From positions 79,843-143,842 of the forward strand of contig JBQNAT010000003.1 in the NCBI GenBank assembly GCA_052170315.1: DNA of 64,000 bases, given 5' to 3'. The first letter of the stretch is position 1. Every line of letters starts with the position of its first letter. Position numbers and translations under genes: made by a program. The stretch is from UBA9732 sp052170315 (GTDB lineage Bacteria > Spirochaetota > Spirochaetia > Sphaerochaetales > Sphaerochaetaceae). The notes beneath the pieces are model-generated. The model was not told the origin of the DNA and ran no database searches. It was given only the letters and a program-made list of their open reading frames with translations. Positions 26,697-35,037 of the stretch are shown piece by piece.

Positions 26697-27215
26697 TTAC
26701 CCCCAAATTTCCTTGAGGCTCTTGCCTCTGTTTTCAGAGAGCTTCCTGACTGAGAAAAGATTCTCAAGACCGTCGAAGGTTGCCTTAACGGTATTAACAG
26801 TGTTCTTTGAACCAAGGGACTTGCTCAGAATATCCTTTATTCCCGCCGCATCGCAGACAGCGCGGACTGCGCCGCCGGCAATAACACCGGTACCTGCTGT
26901 AGCCGGCTTAAGAAGGACACAGGCGCTTTTGAAGTTACCCGTAACCTCGTGAGGAATGGATGAATTCCTGAGGTTTACTGTAATAAGGTTCTTTTTAGCG
27001 GTTTCAGTAGCCTTGCGGATAGCATAGGAAACATCGTTAGCCTTTCCCATTCCGTATCCGACTCTGCCTTTCTGGTCTCCCACAACGACAAGAGCCGAGA
27101 ACGATCTGCGGCGTCCGCCCTTAACGGTCTTTGAAACAGCGTTCAGCTTGACGAGCTTCTCAATAAACTCCTTCGGCTGATTATCTCTTTCTCTTCTATC
27201 TCTATTTCTTTCCAT
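26697..27215 (-). CDS. rpsE: 30S ribosomal protein S5
   Basis: S5 contributes to decoding fidelity and mRNA entry. It is recognised by VVVGDQKGRVGYGMGKANDV and TGVIAGGAVRAVCDAAGI. I choose the ATG at 27215 because AAGGTGG lies about 6 nt upstream; a GTG three codons earlier would place the site inside the gene. 172 aa. Confidence 0.96.
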   Translation of the reverse strand: MERNRDRRERDNQPKEFIEKLVKLNAVSKTVKGGRRRSFSALVVVGDQKGRVGYGMGKANDVSYAIRKATETAKKNLITVNLRNSSIPHEVTGNFKSACVLLKPATAGTGVIAGGAVRAVCDAAGIKDILSKSLGSKNTVNTVKATFDGLENLFSVRKLSENRGKSLKEIWG

Positions 27216-27225
27216 ACTACCCACC

Positions 27226-27585
27226 TTAGAACTTTACGCCGGCTTTTCTGGCACCGTCCGCAATAGCCTTGACAACACCGTGATAGAGGTATCCGTTTCT
27301 GTCAAAAACCACAGTACTGACACCCTTCTCAATACATCTCTGTCCCAGAATCTCTCCGAACTTTGCCGCGTCCTCAACTGTGTTCCTAAGACCTCTAAGC
27401 TCCTTCTCAACCGTACCCGCGCTGACCAAAGTCATACCCGTTGTATCGTCAATAACCTGTGCATACATATGCAGGTTGCTTCTGAAAACGGACATTCTGG
27501 GCCTCAGGGCCGTTCCGGAAATGGATTTTCTGATATGAAGCTTTCTTCTTGCATGTTTTCTGTTCTTATCAATAATTCTATTCAT
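27226..27585 (-). CDS. rplR: 50S ribosomal protein L18
   Basis: L18 binds 5S rRNA with L5 and brings it to the large subunit. It shows a basic N-terminus, RPRMSVFRSNLHMYAQVIDD, and the C-terminal FDRNGYLYHGVVKAIADGAR. 119 aa, located between rplF and rpsE. Confidence 0.97.
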   Translation of the reverse strand: MNRIIDKNRKHARRKLHIRKSISGTALRPRMSVFRSNLHMYAQVIDDTTGMTLVSAGTVEKELRGLRNTVEDAAKFGEILGQRCIEKGVSTVVFDRNGYLYHGVVKAIADGARKAGVKF

Positions 27586-27599
27586 ATCTTCAACCCGCC

Positions 27600-28139
27600 T
27601 TATTTCTTACCAGACTTTCCGCTCTTGGAACGTACAAACTCATCAGCATATCTGATACCCTTTCCTTTGTACGGCTCAGGCTCTCTCAGACTGCGTATTT
27701 CAGCTGAAGTCTGACCTACAAGCTGCTTGTCAATTCCTGAAACGCTGATTTTGGTCGGTGTTTCGCAGGCTATCCTGATGCCCTCAGGTATCACATACTC
27801 AATATCATTTGTGTAACCAAGGGAAAGAACAAGGATGTCCTTTTTCAGCTCGGCCTTGTAACCGACTCCGATTATGGTCAGGTCCTTCTGATAACCTTCG
27901 GAAACACCTGCTACCATATTCTTTATAAGCTGTCTCATCAGCCCGTGGAAAGCTTTTGTCTCTTTGTCCTCGTTTTCACGTGTGACAATGATTTTGTCTT
28001 CACCTATCTCAACGTTAATCAAGGGGCTGATTGCCTGAGAGAGCTTGCCCTTTGGTCCTTCAACGGTAATAACTCCGTCTTTGATTGAGGCCTTGACAGT
28101 CTTAGGCATATCAATTGGTAATCTACCTATACGTGACAT
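27600..28139 (-). CDS. rplF: 50S ribosomal protein L6
   Basis: L6 lies near the factor-binding site and stalk base. The duplicated fold is visible, with MSRIGRLPIDMPKTVKA at the start and PEPYKGKGIRYADEFVRSKS near the end. 179 aa, normal. Confidence 0.97.
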   Translation of the reverse strand: MSRIGRLPIDMPKTVKASIKDGVITVEGPKGKLSQAISPLINVEIGEDKIIVTRENEDKETKAFHGLMRQLIKNMVAGVSEGYQKDLTIIGVGYKAELKKDILVLSLGYTNDIEYVIPEGIRIACETPTKISVSGIDKQLVGQTSAEIRSLREPEPYKGKGIRYADEFVRSKSGKSGKK

Positions 28140-28151
28140 AGTTCCCTCTCT

Positions 28152-28550
28152 TTACCAAATCGAGCAGACCAGCTCACCGCCGACCAACTGCTCAGATGCC
28201 TTCTTGCCGGTAATAACACCCGCAGAAGTCGAAACGATGACAATGCCATAACCGTTGAAAACACGTGGCATCTCCCTGTATCCGGAATAAACACGGCGGC
28301 CGGGAGTTGAAATTCTCCTTATACCGTGAATGACTGGGCAATGTGCGTCGTCATACTTCAGGAATACACGAAGATATGTGGCACCGTCTTTGGTGACTTT
28401 CTTGAAATTCTTTATATAGCCCTCGTTCTTCATAATCTTAACAATCTGAAGCTTGAGCTTTGAATTGGAAATGTCTACTTTCTCATGTTTAGCCTGACTG
28501 GCATTTCTGACTTTAGTCAGCATATCTGCAACAGGATCACTTACTGCCAT
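28152..28550 (-). CDS. rpsH: 30S ribosomal protein S8
   Basis: A central-domain 16S rRNA-binding protein; in E. coli it represses the spc operon. It is recognised by DPVADMLTKVRNASQAKHEK and the C-terminal GIVIVSTSAGVITGKKA. 132 aa. Confidence 0.97.
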   Translation of the reverse strand: MAVSDPVADMLTKVRNASQAKHEKVDISNSKLKLQIVKIMKNEGYIKNFKKVTKDGATYLRVFLKYDDAHCPVIHGIRRISTPGRRVYSGYREMPRVFNGYGIVIVSTSAGVITGKKASEQLVGGELVCSIW

Positions 28551-28562
28551 TTCTATGTACTC

Positions 28563-28748
28563 CTACCAACTGGATTTTGTCACACCAGGAATCAGGCCTT
28601 CGTTGGCCAACTTTCTGAAGCAATGTCTGCACATGTCAAACTTGCGCATATATCCACGGGGTCTTCCGCAAATTCTGCAACGACGAACAGTTCTTGTGCT
28701 GAACTTCGGCTCTCTTTCAGCCTTAATTATCATTGACTTTTTTGCCAT
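28563..28748 (-). CDS. rpsN: 30S ribosomal protein S14, zinc-binding type
   Basis: At 61 aa this is the short C-plus form (S14 type Z). CRIC and CRHC give the four zinc-binding cysteines, and RPRGYMRKFDMCRHCFRKLA is diagnostic. It sits between rplE and rpsH, as in most spc operons. Confidence 0.97.
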   Translation of the reverse strand: MAKKSMIIKAEREPKFSTRTVRRCRICGRPRGYMRKFDMCRHCFRKLANEGLIPGVTKSSW

Positions 28749-28758
28749 ATTTCACCCC

Positions 28759-29310
28759 TTACTTGCTGAACGGCATGCCAAGCTTCTTAAGCAGGGCAAA
28801 CCCTTCTTCGTCAGTTCTGGCTGTCGTGACAATAGCCACGTTCAGTCCGCTGACGCGAACAATCTTGTCGTAGTCGATCTCTGGGAAGATTATCTGTTCA
28901 GTAATTCCCAAAGCATAGTTTCCGTGACCGTCGAACGCGTTCGGCTTGACGCCCCTGAAGTCCTTAACACGCGGAAGAGCTATGGAAATAAGCCTCTCAA
29001 GGAAGAACCACATGTTGTCGCCCCTGAGGGTAACCATGCAGCCTATTTCCTGACCTTCACGAAGCTTGAAGTTGGCGATAGACTTTCTTGCCTTTGTCTT
29101 TACGACATGCTGACCGGTTATCTGCTCAAGTTCCTTGACCGTAGCGTCAAGATACTTTTTGTCTGTAATTGCGTCACCCACACCGGCGGAAACAACAATT
29201 TTCTCAAGAGCGGGAATCTGCATCTTTGAGGAATACTGGAAATCCTTATGGAGCTCCGGCGCAACCTCCTCAAGATATTTTCTCTTCAGGTTTGGTATAA
29301 ACTTTTCCAT
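28759..29310 (-). CDS. rplE: 50S ribosomal protein L5
   Basis: L5 is part of the 5S RNP and touches the P-site tRNA. Signature: PALEKIVVSAGVGDA, LREGQEIGCMVTLRG and ITEQIIFPEIDYDKI. The ATG shares one base with the rplX stop (TGATG), so the two are coupled. 183 aa. Confidence 0.97.
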   Translation of the reverse strand: MEKFIPNLKRKYLEEVAPELHKDFQYSSKMQIPALEKIVVSAGVGDAITDKKYLDATVKELEQITGQHVVKTKARKSIANFKLREGQEIGCMVTLRGDNMWFFLERLISIALPRVKDFRGVKPNAFDGHGNYALGITEQIIFPEIDYDKIVRVSGLNVAIVTTARTDEEGFALLKKLGMPFSK

Positions 29311-29618
29311 CAGATCACCTCTCCGGTCTTCTTTGCGTAACGAACCTTATTGCCGTTAGCATCCTTCTTGTAACCCAGCTTGCTGGTCTCTCCGTTCTTG
29401 GAGACAACGATAGCAACGTTTGAAACGTGGATTGGGGCTTCAATCTTTGAGATTCCGCCCTTGTCCTGCTGGTTCCTCTTCTTCATGGCCTTGTAGACCA
29501 TGTTGGCACCCTGGACGTAGACTCTTTCGTTTTCGGTGTCTACTTTAATAATCTTACCGGTAACACCTTTGTCCTTACCGGCAATTATCTTGACTGTGTC
29601 ATCTTTCTTCAGTCTCAT
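29310..29618 (-). CDS. rplX: 50S ribosomal protein L24
   Basis: L24 starts large-subunit assembly. The KOW motif is at the N-terminus (DDTVKIIAGKDKGVTGKI). The start is set at the ATG at 29618, which gives MRLKKDDTVK; the upstream in-frame extension reads across the spacer and is not coding. 102 aa. Confidence 0.96.
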   Translation of the reverse strand: MRLKKDDTVKIIAGKDKGVTGKIIKVDTENERVYVQGANMVYKAMKKRNQQDKGGISKIEAPIHVSNVAIVVSKNGETSKLGYKKDANGNKVRYAKKTGEVI

Positions 29619-29628
29619 ACGGCTTCTC

Positions 29629-29994
29629 CTACAACACTTCCGGTGCGAGTGAAACAATCTTCATGTAGCCGTCTCTCAGTTCACGAGCGACCGGTCCGAA
29701 AATACGCTTTCCGCGCGGGTTATTGTTGGCATCAATGACAACGCACGCATTATCATCGAACCTGATGTATGTACCGTCAGGTCTGCGGTATTCCTTCTTT
29801 GTCCTGACAACAACGGCCTTCAGAACATCACCCTTTTTAATGGCTCCGTTCGGGAGGGCGTCTTTGACGGCCACTACAATAATGTCACCGACGCCGGCCA
29901 CATATCTGTGGCTTCCGCCGAGGACTTTAATAACCTGAACAAGTCTGGCGCCGCTGTTGTCGGCAACGTTCAAATAAGATTGCATCTGTACCAT
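29629..29994 (-). CDS. rplN: 50S ribosomal protein L14
   Basis: L14 forms an intersubunit bridge and binds RsfS. It is recognised by SYLNVADNSGARLVQVIKVL and DNACVVIDANNNPRGKRIFG. 121 aa. Confidence 0.97.
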   Translation of the reverse strand: MVQMQSYLNVADNSGARLVQVIKVLGGSHRYVAGVGDIIVVAVKDALPNGAIKKGDVLKAVVVRTKKEYRRPDGTYIRFDDNACVVIDANNNPRGKRIFGPVARELRDGYMKIVSLAPEVL

Positions 29995-30005
29995 AGCCGA
30001 TCTCC

Positions 30006-30257
30006 TTATTTAGCTCTCTCGATTATCTGAGAGAGTCTCCAGCACTTTTCCTTGCTGAGATGCCTGCACTCCGTTACGCGCACAGTATCTCCAACATGAG
30101 CGTCATTTTTCTCATCATGAGCCTTAAGCTTCTTGGAGCTGTTGACATATTTCTTATAAAGCGGGTGCAGGCTTCTGTTGCTTACAGTAACAACAATAGT
30201 CTTATCCATCTTGTCGCTTGTAACCACGCCTATAAAATTTTTCTTTCTGGATTCCAT
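30006..30257 (-). CDS. rpsQ: 30S ribosomal protein S17
   Basis: An OB-fold primary 16S rRNA binder. Signature: FIGVVTSDKMDKTIVVTVSN and VGDTVRVTECRHLSKEKCW. 83 aa. Confidence 0.96.
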   Translation of the reverse strand: MESRKKNFIGVVTSDKMDKTIVVTVSNRSLHPLYKKYVNSSKKLKAHDEKNDAHVGDTVRVTECRHLSKEKCWRLSQIIERAK

Positions 30258-30268
30258 AACTCACCCTC

Positions 30269-30472
30269 TTACTTTGCCTTGCGGATTCCCAAGGTGTACT
30301 CGTGGATCAGGGTATTCAGTCTTGCAATCTGTCTTCTTGTGTTTCTCACCTGAAGAGGATTATCGACATGCCCTAAAACCTTATCCATTCTCATGTTAAG
30401 ATAGCTCTTTCTGAGCTCGTCGCGCTTTGCGACCAGTTCGTTGTATGACAACTTTTCAAAAGAATTCTTCAT
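30269..30472 (-). CDS. rpmC: 50S ribosomal protein L29
   Basis: A small helical protein at the tunnel exit that helps dock SRP and trigger factor. It is recognised by YNELVAKRDELRKSYLNMRM and NTRRQIARLNTLIHE. 67 aa. The start shares its first base with the rplP stop region, so the pair is tightly coupled. Confidence 0.96.
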   Translation of the reverse strand: MKNSFEKLSYNELVAKRDELRKSYLNMRMDKVLGHVDNPLQVRNTRRQIARLNTLIHEYTLGIRKAK

Positions 30473-30891
30473 TACTCTTCAACCTCTCTCTTTGAGACAA
30501 ACTTTGTCTTGATAGGGAGCTTGGAAGCGGCAAGTGTAAGAGCTTCCTTCGCAATCTGCTCATCAATCTCACCCATCTCAAACATGACTGCGCCCTGCTT
30601 GACAACGGCTACCCAGCCGCTTGGAGCGCCCTTACCGTTACCCTGTCTGGTTCCGATAGGCTTTGAAGTGTACGGCATATCAGGATAAATTCTTATCCAG
30701 ACCTTTCCGCCTCTCTTGGCATGACGTGTCATTGCGACACGGGCTGCCTCAATCTGGCGGTTCGTGATCCATCTAGGCTCAAGAGCGACAAGACCGTAGT
30801 CGCCAAATGAGAGCTGATTGCCGCGATGGGCAACAGCGTCTCTTGTCCCTCTCTGCTTCTTTCTGAACTTTACTCTTTTAGGACTAAGCAT
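30472..30891 (-). CDS. rplP: 50S ribosomal protein L16
   Basis: L16 helps position A-site tRNA. Signature: MLSPKRVKFRKKQRG, RWITNRQIEAARVAMTRHAK and GKGAPSGWVAVVKQG. 139 aa, standard place between rpsC and rpmC. Confidence 0.97.
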   Translation of the reverse strand: MLSPKRVKFRKKQRGTRDAVAHRGNQLSFGDYGLVALEPRWITNRQIEAARVAMTRHAKRGGKVWIRIYPDMPYTSKPIGTRQGNGKGAPSGWVAVVKQGAVMFEMGEIDEQIAKEALTLAASKLPIKTKFVSKREVEE

Positions 30892-30897
30892 TTCTGA

Positions 30898-31602
30898 TTA
30901 CTCCTCGCTGTCAAGACTGTACTCAGGGGCTTTCTTAACAAGAGCGCCTGCATCATCTTTCTTAACTCTGTCGTAGATTTCACCGTTATAAATCCAGACC
31001 TTTACGCCAATGGCGCCGAAGGTAGTATTTGCTACGGAGAAACCATAGTCGATGTCACTTCTGAGTGTGTGAAGCGGGATTCTTCCCTCCTTTACCCATT
31101 CCGAACGTGATATCTCAGCTCCGCCGAGACGACCTGAGACTCTAATCTTGATACCCTGAACGCCTGCAGCCATTGCTCTGGAAACAGCATTCTTCATAGC
31201 TCTCTTATAAGCTGTGCGGCCCACAATCTGCTTTGCCACGTTCTGGGCAATAAGCTGCGCGTCCTTGTCAGCCTGCTCAAGGCTCTTAATCTTGACCTGA
31301 ACCTTCCTGGTCGAGCACTTCTGAAGCTGCTCGCATATCTTTTCAATGTTGGCACCCTTTGTACCAATGATAACTCCCGGGCGGCTTGTGCTGATAAGAA
31401 CAGTCACACGCTGCGGCTTTCTGCTGATTTCAACTCCTGAAATCTCAGCCCCCTGAACCTCAGGACACTTAAGCAGAGCCTTGCGGAGATTAAGATCCTC
31501 ATGAAGGGTCTCAGCATACTCCTTGGGATCCACAAACCACTTGGATGACCATGTTTTGTTGACTCCGAGACGGAATCCGATAGGATTAACTTTCTGTCCC
31601 AT
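30898..31602 (-). CDS. rpsC: 30S ribosomal protein S3
   Basis: S3 forms part of the mRNA entry helicase site. A KH domain is visible (RPGVIIGTKGANIEKICEQL), with GQKVNPIGFRLGVNKTWSS at the start and a C-terminal S3 domain (GRLGGAEISRSEW). 234 aa. Starts 4 nt after rplV. Confidence 0.97.
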   Translation of the reverse strand: MGQKVNPIGFRLGVNKTWSSKWFVDPKEYAETLHEDLNLRKALLKCPEVQGAEISGVEISRKPQRVTVLISTSRPGVIIGTKGANIEKICEQLQKCSTRKVQVKIKSLEQADKDAQLIAQNVAKQIVGRTAYKRAMKNAVSRAMAAGVQGIKIRVSGRLGGAEISRSEWVKEGRIPLHTLRSDIDYGFSVANTTFGAIGVKVWIYNGEIYDRVKKDDAGALVKKAPEYSLDSEE

Positions 31603-31606
31603 TTAC

Positions 31607-31957
31607 TCACTCTCCCACGCTTTCGCTAACTTCAACGGTGATGTGAGACATTCTCTTGAGGAGGATGTCGCGCTTGCCGTGTGACCTTGCCCAAACTCTC
31701 TTGAGAACCGGACCGCCGTCAACGTAAATTGCAGAAATCTCAAGCTGGCTTTCGTCAAGCTTGCTGTTTCTGTTCATTGCGTTCGCACCCGCGCTCTCAA
31801 GTACCTTAAGGATAAGGCGCGCGCCCTTCTGCGGCATTGCCGTGAGAATACCGAAGGCTTCCTCATAGCTCTTGCCTCTTACCAGGTTAGCAACCGGACG
31901 GACTTTGCTTGGAGAAACCATGAGATACTTCGCACAAGCTCTGTATGTTGTAGCCAT
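31607..31957 (-). CDS. rplV: 50S ribosomal protein L22
   Basis: L22 lines the exit tunnel; its hairpin tip influences macrolide binding. Signature: YLMVSPSKVRPVANLVRGKS and WARSHGKRDILLKRMSHITV. I start at the ATG at 31957 because GAGGAGG lies 8 nt upstream; a start five codons earlier would overlap the rpsS end. 116 aa. Confidence 0.96.
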   Translation of the reverse strand: MATTYRACAKYLMVSPSKVRPVANLVRGKSYEEAFGILTAMPQKGARLILKVLESAGANAMNRNSKLDESQLEISAIYVDGGPVLKRVWARSHGKRDILLKRMSHITVEVSESVGE

Positions 31958-31968
31958 TTTCTTCCTCC

Positions 31969-32241
31969 TCAAGCCTTTTTATCCGACCCGGAGTGCCCGC
32001 GGAAGAGCCTTGTAGGAGCGAACTCGCCAAGCTTGTGTCCTACCAGGTTCTCTGTCACGAATACCGGTACCCATGTCTTTCCGTTGTATACGGAAATCGT
32101 AAAACCTACCATATCAGGAATGATCACGGAACTTCTTGAATAAGTCTTGAGCATATCCTTCTGACCGGCATTGTTGGAAGCCTGGACTCTCTTAAGGAGA
32201 GAAGACTCAACAAACGGTCCTTTTTTAATTGATCTAGCCAC
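31969..32241 (-). CDS. rpsS: 30S ribosomal protein S19
   Basis: S19 sits in the 30S head with S13. Signature: MARSIKKGPFVESSLLKRV and HKLGEFAPTRLFRGHSGSDK. 90 aa. Confidence 0.97.
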   Translation of the reverse strand: MARSIKKGPFVESSLLKRVQASNNAGQKDMLKTYSRSSVIIPDMVGFTISVYNGKTWVPVFVTENLVGHKLGEFAPTRLFRGHSGSDKKA

Positions 32242-32251
32242 GTTCTAACTC

Positions 32252-33076
32252 CTACTTGCGCTTCTTCACAATGAACTTGCCCGAAGGTTTCTTCTTTGAA
32301 CGAGTCTTGGCACCCTTGGTCGGTTTTCCCCAAGGAGTAACCGGATGACGTCCAGCTGCGGTCTTTCCTTCGCCACCACCATGCGGATGGTCTACAGGGT
32401 TCATGACAACGCCCCTTACCTTTGGTCTCTTTCCGAGATGGCGGCTTGCACCGGCCTTTCCAAGGGTTACGTTCATGTGGTCCTCATTTCCCAGCTCACC
32501 TATTGTGGCATAGCACTCACCAAAGACCATTCTCATCTCTCCTGAAGGCAGGCGAAGAGTAACATAGTCGCCTTCCTTCGCGATGACAACAGCGCCAAGA
32601 CCCGCGCTTCGGACAAGCTGCCCGCCGCGGCCCAGCGTGAGCTCTACATTGTGTACCGTCAGACCAAGGGGAATGTTCTTAATGGGAAGCGCGCAGCCCG
32701 CCTTAAGAGGAGCGGCAGGACCGCTGATAACAGCGGAACCTACTGTAAGTCCCTTAGGAGCAAGCATGTATCGCTTCTCACCGTCTGCGTAGAATACCAA
32801 TGCAATATTTGCACTGCGGTTAGGATCATATTCAATTGTCTTTACCGTGCCCGGGATACCTATCTTGTCGCGTCTGAAATCAATAATTCTGTAAGAACGC
32901 TTGTGTCCGCCGCCTCTTCTGCGAACGCTGATACGTCCGAAAGAATCACGGCCGGCCGACCTGTGAAGGTGCTTTGTCAGAGACTTTTCCGGTCTGTCAA
33001 CAGTGATTTCACTTCTTACCAGCACAGTCCTCTGACGGAGGCCGGGTGTATTTGGTTTATAGGATTTTAATGCCAT
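32252..33076 (-). CDS. rplB: 50S ribosomal protein L2
   Basis: L2 is needed for subunit association and peptidyl-transferase activity. The conserved C-terminal segment NPVDHPHGGGEGKT contains the histidine linked to catalysis, and GRISVRRRGGGHKRSYRIID is typical of the N-terminal domain. 274 aa. Confidence 0.98.
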   Translation of the reverse strand: MALKSYKPNTPGLRQRTVLVRSEITVDRPEKSLTKHLHRSAGRDSFGRISVRRRGGGHKRSYRIIDFRRDKIGIPGTVKTIEYDPNRSANIALVFYADGEKRYMLAPKGLTVGSAVISGPAAPLKAGCALPIKNIPLGLTVHNVELTLGRGGQLVRSAGLGAVVIAKEGDYVTLRLPSGEMRMVFGECYATIGELGNEDHMNVTLGKAGASRHLGKRPKVRGVVMNPVDHPHGGGEGKTAAGRHPVTPWGKPTKGAKTRSKKKPSGKFIVKKRK

Positions 33077-33087
33077 ACTCCGTCTCC

Positions 33088-33390
33088 TTATACGCCTTCA
33101 ATAGCATCTATAGCTTCGCCCTTGGACAAAGTAACAATCGCTTTCTTCCAGTTTGAAGTGTAGCCCTTGATATAGCCGCCCTTCCCTCTGGAGAACTTTG
33201 GCTTTCCAGCCACATTCATCACGTTGCAAGATGTAGGATTGACCTTAAAAAGTTCCTTAACGGCACTCATAATCTCAAACTTGTTTGCTCTGGGGTCAAC
33301 CTTAAATGTATACTTCCTGCACTCAAATTCACGAGCGATATTTGATTTCTCGCTGAGAATCGGTTCAATAATTACCTGATCTGCTCTCAT
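33088..33390 (-). CDS. rplW: 50S ribosomal protein L23
   Basis: L23 is the tunnel-exit docking site for trigger factor and SRP. Signature: IIEPILSEKSNIAREF, KYTFKVDPRANKFEI and NVMNVAGKPKFSRGKGG. 100 aa. Confidence 0.96.
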   Translation of the reverse strand: MRADQVIIEPILSEKSNIAREFECRKYTFKVDPRANKFEIMSAVKELFKVNPTSCNVMNVAGKPKFSRGKGGYIKGYTSNWKKAIVTLSKGEAIDAIEGV

Positions 33391-33401
33391 GTCGTTACCT
33401 C

Positions 33402-34028
33402 TCAGTCGCCATAGAACTCGTTAAGGTTCTTCGCCGCAGTCTCAAGCATGACAACCTTCTTACCGTAAAGGAGTTCCTTTGCGGAAAGCTTGTCATATGC
33501 AAGAACATGCAGATAAGGGATGTTCCTTGCGGCACGGCGCAGCATCGCGTCATCATTCTTCATGATTAGAACCGTTCTCCTGCCGTCCTCAACGAAATTC
33601 TTGAGAATTCCGACAAGTTCTTTTGTCTTGCCGTTTTCACTTGAAAAATCCTCAACCACAACCAGGCGCTCTTCCTGGACAGAAAGAGAAAGGAGAGACC
33701 TCATTGCGAGACGCTTTACCTTCTTAGGCAGCGTGTAACTGTAGTCTCTTGGCTTCGGTCCGAAAATTGTTCCGCCGCCGACCATGACAGGAGACTTCGC
33801 GTCGCCTCTTCTGGCATTACCAGTTCCCTTCTGCTTGAAAGGCTTGGTATTGCTGTAATTGACTTCTGCACGTGTTTTTGTGCAGGCGGTACCAACACGG
33901 CGGTTGGCAAGCTCATTGTTTACAGCATGATAGATAGAACCGTCGCTGACCTCAATTCCGAATACATCAGGATTGAGCTCGATGGTCTTAATTTCCTTGC
34001 CGTTTACTGAAAAAACTTTTGCTTCCAT
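33402..34028 (-). CDS. rplD: 50S ribosomal protein L4
   Basis: L4 lines the exit tunnel and in gammaproteobacteria represses the S10 operon. Signature: ANRRVGTACTKTRAEVNYSN followed by PFKQKGTGNARRGDAKSPVM, the extended tunnel loop. 208 aa. Confidence 0.97.
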   Translation of the reverse strand: MEAKVFSVNGKEIKTIELNPDVFGIEVSDGSIYHAVNNELANRRVGTACTKTRAEVNYSNTKPFKQKGTGNARRGDAKSPVMVGGGTIFGPKPRDYSYTLPKKVKRLAMRSLLSLSVQEERLVVVEDFSSENGKTKELVGILKNFVEDGRRTVLIMKNDDAMLRRAARNIPYLHVLAYDKLSAKELLYGKKVVMLETAAKNLNEFYGD

Positions 34029-34038
34029 CGTGTTACCC

Positions 34039-34653
34039 TTACTTCTTTACCGCTTTCTTTACTACAACAACGCTTGACGCAGGTCCGGGGATTGCCCCCT
34101 TGACCATAAGAACCTGAAGGTTTTCGTCAACGCGGACAACTCTGAGGTTCTGAACGGTTACTCTGTCAAAACCCATATGTCCCGCCATCTTCTTTCCCTT
34201 GAAAGTCCTTGCAGGCGTTGATGACATAGCCGTGCCGCCAAGGTCTCTGTGGAACTTTGAGCCGTGGGTCTTGCGTCCGCCGCCGAAGCCGTGGCGCTTC
34301 ATACCGCCCTGGTAGCCCTTACCTTTAGACGTGCCTGTGACATCAACGAATCTTACATCCTTGAAAACATCGACGCCGAGAACTTCACCGACCTGGACTT
34401 CCTTTTCATATTTTCGGAACTCCATGAGTTTCTTCTTCGGCTCGCCATCGAACTGTCCGGCATATGGTTTTGCTGCGCGACCGGCCTTCATTTCGCCTGA
34501 ACCCAGAACTACGGCCTTGTAGCCGTTCTTTTCTTCGGTCCTTTCCGCGACAACTGTGTTGCCTTCAATTTTAATGACAGTGACAGGAGTCAGACGACCT
34601 TTCTCGTCAAAGACCTGTGTCATGCCAACTTTCTTTCCGATAAGCCCTAACAT
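34039..34653 (-). CDS. rplC: 50S ribosomal protein L3
   Basis: L3 reaches close to the peptidyl-transferase centre. Signature: MLGLIGKKVGMTQVFDEKG, GTSKGKGYQGGMKRHGFGGG and MAGHMGFDRVTVQNLRVV. 204 aa, in place after rpsJ. Confidence 0.97.
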   Translation of the reverse strand: MLGLIGKKVGMTQVFDEKGRLTPVTVIKIEGNTVVAERTEEKNGYKAVVLGSGEMKAGRAAKPYAGQFDGEPKKKLMEFRKYEKEVQVGEVLGVDVFKDVRFVDVTGTSKGKGYQGGMKRHGFGGGRKTHGSKFHRDLGGTAMSSTPARTFKGKKMAGHMGFDRVTVQNLRVVRVDENLQVLMVKGAIPGPASSVVVVKKAVKK

Positions 34654-34664
34654 CTCTTACCTCA

Positions 34665-34973
34665 TTACTGCTTTATCTCTACATCAACACCGGCCGGCAG
34701 CTCAAGCTTCATAAGAGCTTCCATGACCTTGTCTGTAGGATCTAGAATATCAATCAACCTCTTGTGAGTTCTCATCTCAAACTGTTCACGTGACTTCTTG
34801 TTCACAAACGGTGACTTAAGAACAGTGATTTTGTTGATACGGGTTGGGAGAGGTACCGGTCCGGAAACCTTTGCTCCGGCCTTTACAACTGTCTGTACAA
34901 TGGACATTGCGCTCTGTTCAACAAGCTCAACATCAAAACCTCTCAGTCTAACGCGAATTCTATCGTTAGCCAT
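34665..34973 (-). CDS. rpsJ: 30S ribosomal protein S10 (transcription factor NusE)
   Basis: S10 is a 30S head protein and, as NusE, links ribosomes to NusG during transcription. Signature: IRVRLRGFDVELVEQSAMSI and REQFEMRTHKRLIDILDPT. I choose the ATG at 34973, with GGAGG 4 nt upstream; the upstream in-frame extension is the tuf terminator region, not protein. The T-run of that terminator abuts its ribosome-binding site. 102 aa. Confidence 0.97.
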   Translation of the reverse strand: MANDRIRVRLRGFDVELVEQSAMSIVQTVVKAGAKVSGPVPLPTRINKITVLKSPFVNKKSREQFEMRTHKRLIDILDPTDKVMEALMKLELPAGVDVEIKQ

Positions 34974-34982
34974 TTTTCCTCC

Positions 34983-35022
34983 AAAAAACAGGCTTTGCCT
35001 GAGCGGGCAGCTCAGACAAAGC
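34983..35022 (-). terminator. Terminator/attenuator between tuf and rpsJ
   Basis: The minus strand has a 13-bp stem, GCTTTGTCTGAGC (35010-35022) with GCTCAGGCAAAGC (34992-35004), with one wobble pair and a 5-nt loop, followed by CTG and six T residues. It starts 15 nt after the tuf stop and its T tract is followed at once by the rpsJ GGAGG. Incomplete termination here would make EF-Tu more abundant than the ribosomal proteins behind it. Confidence 0.85.
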
Positions 35023-35037
35023 ATTCGATTTGTTTAA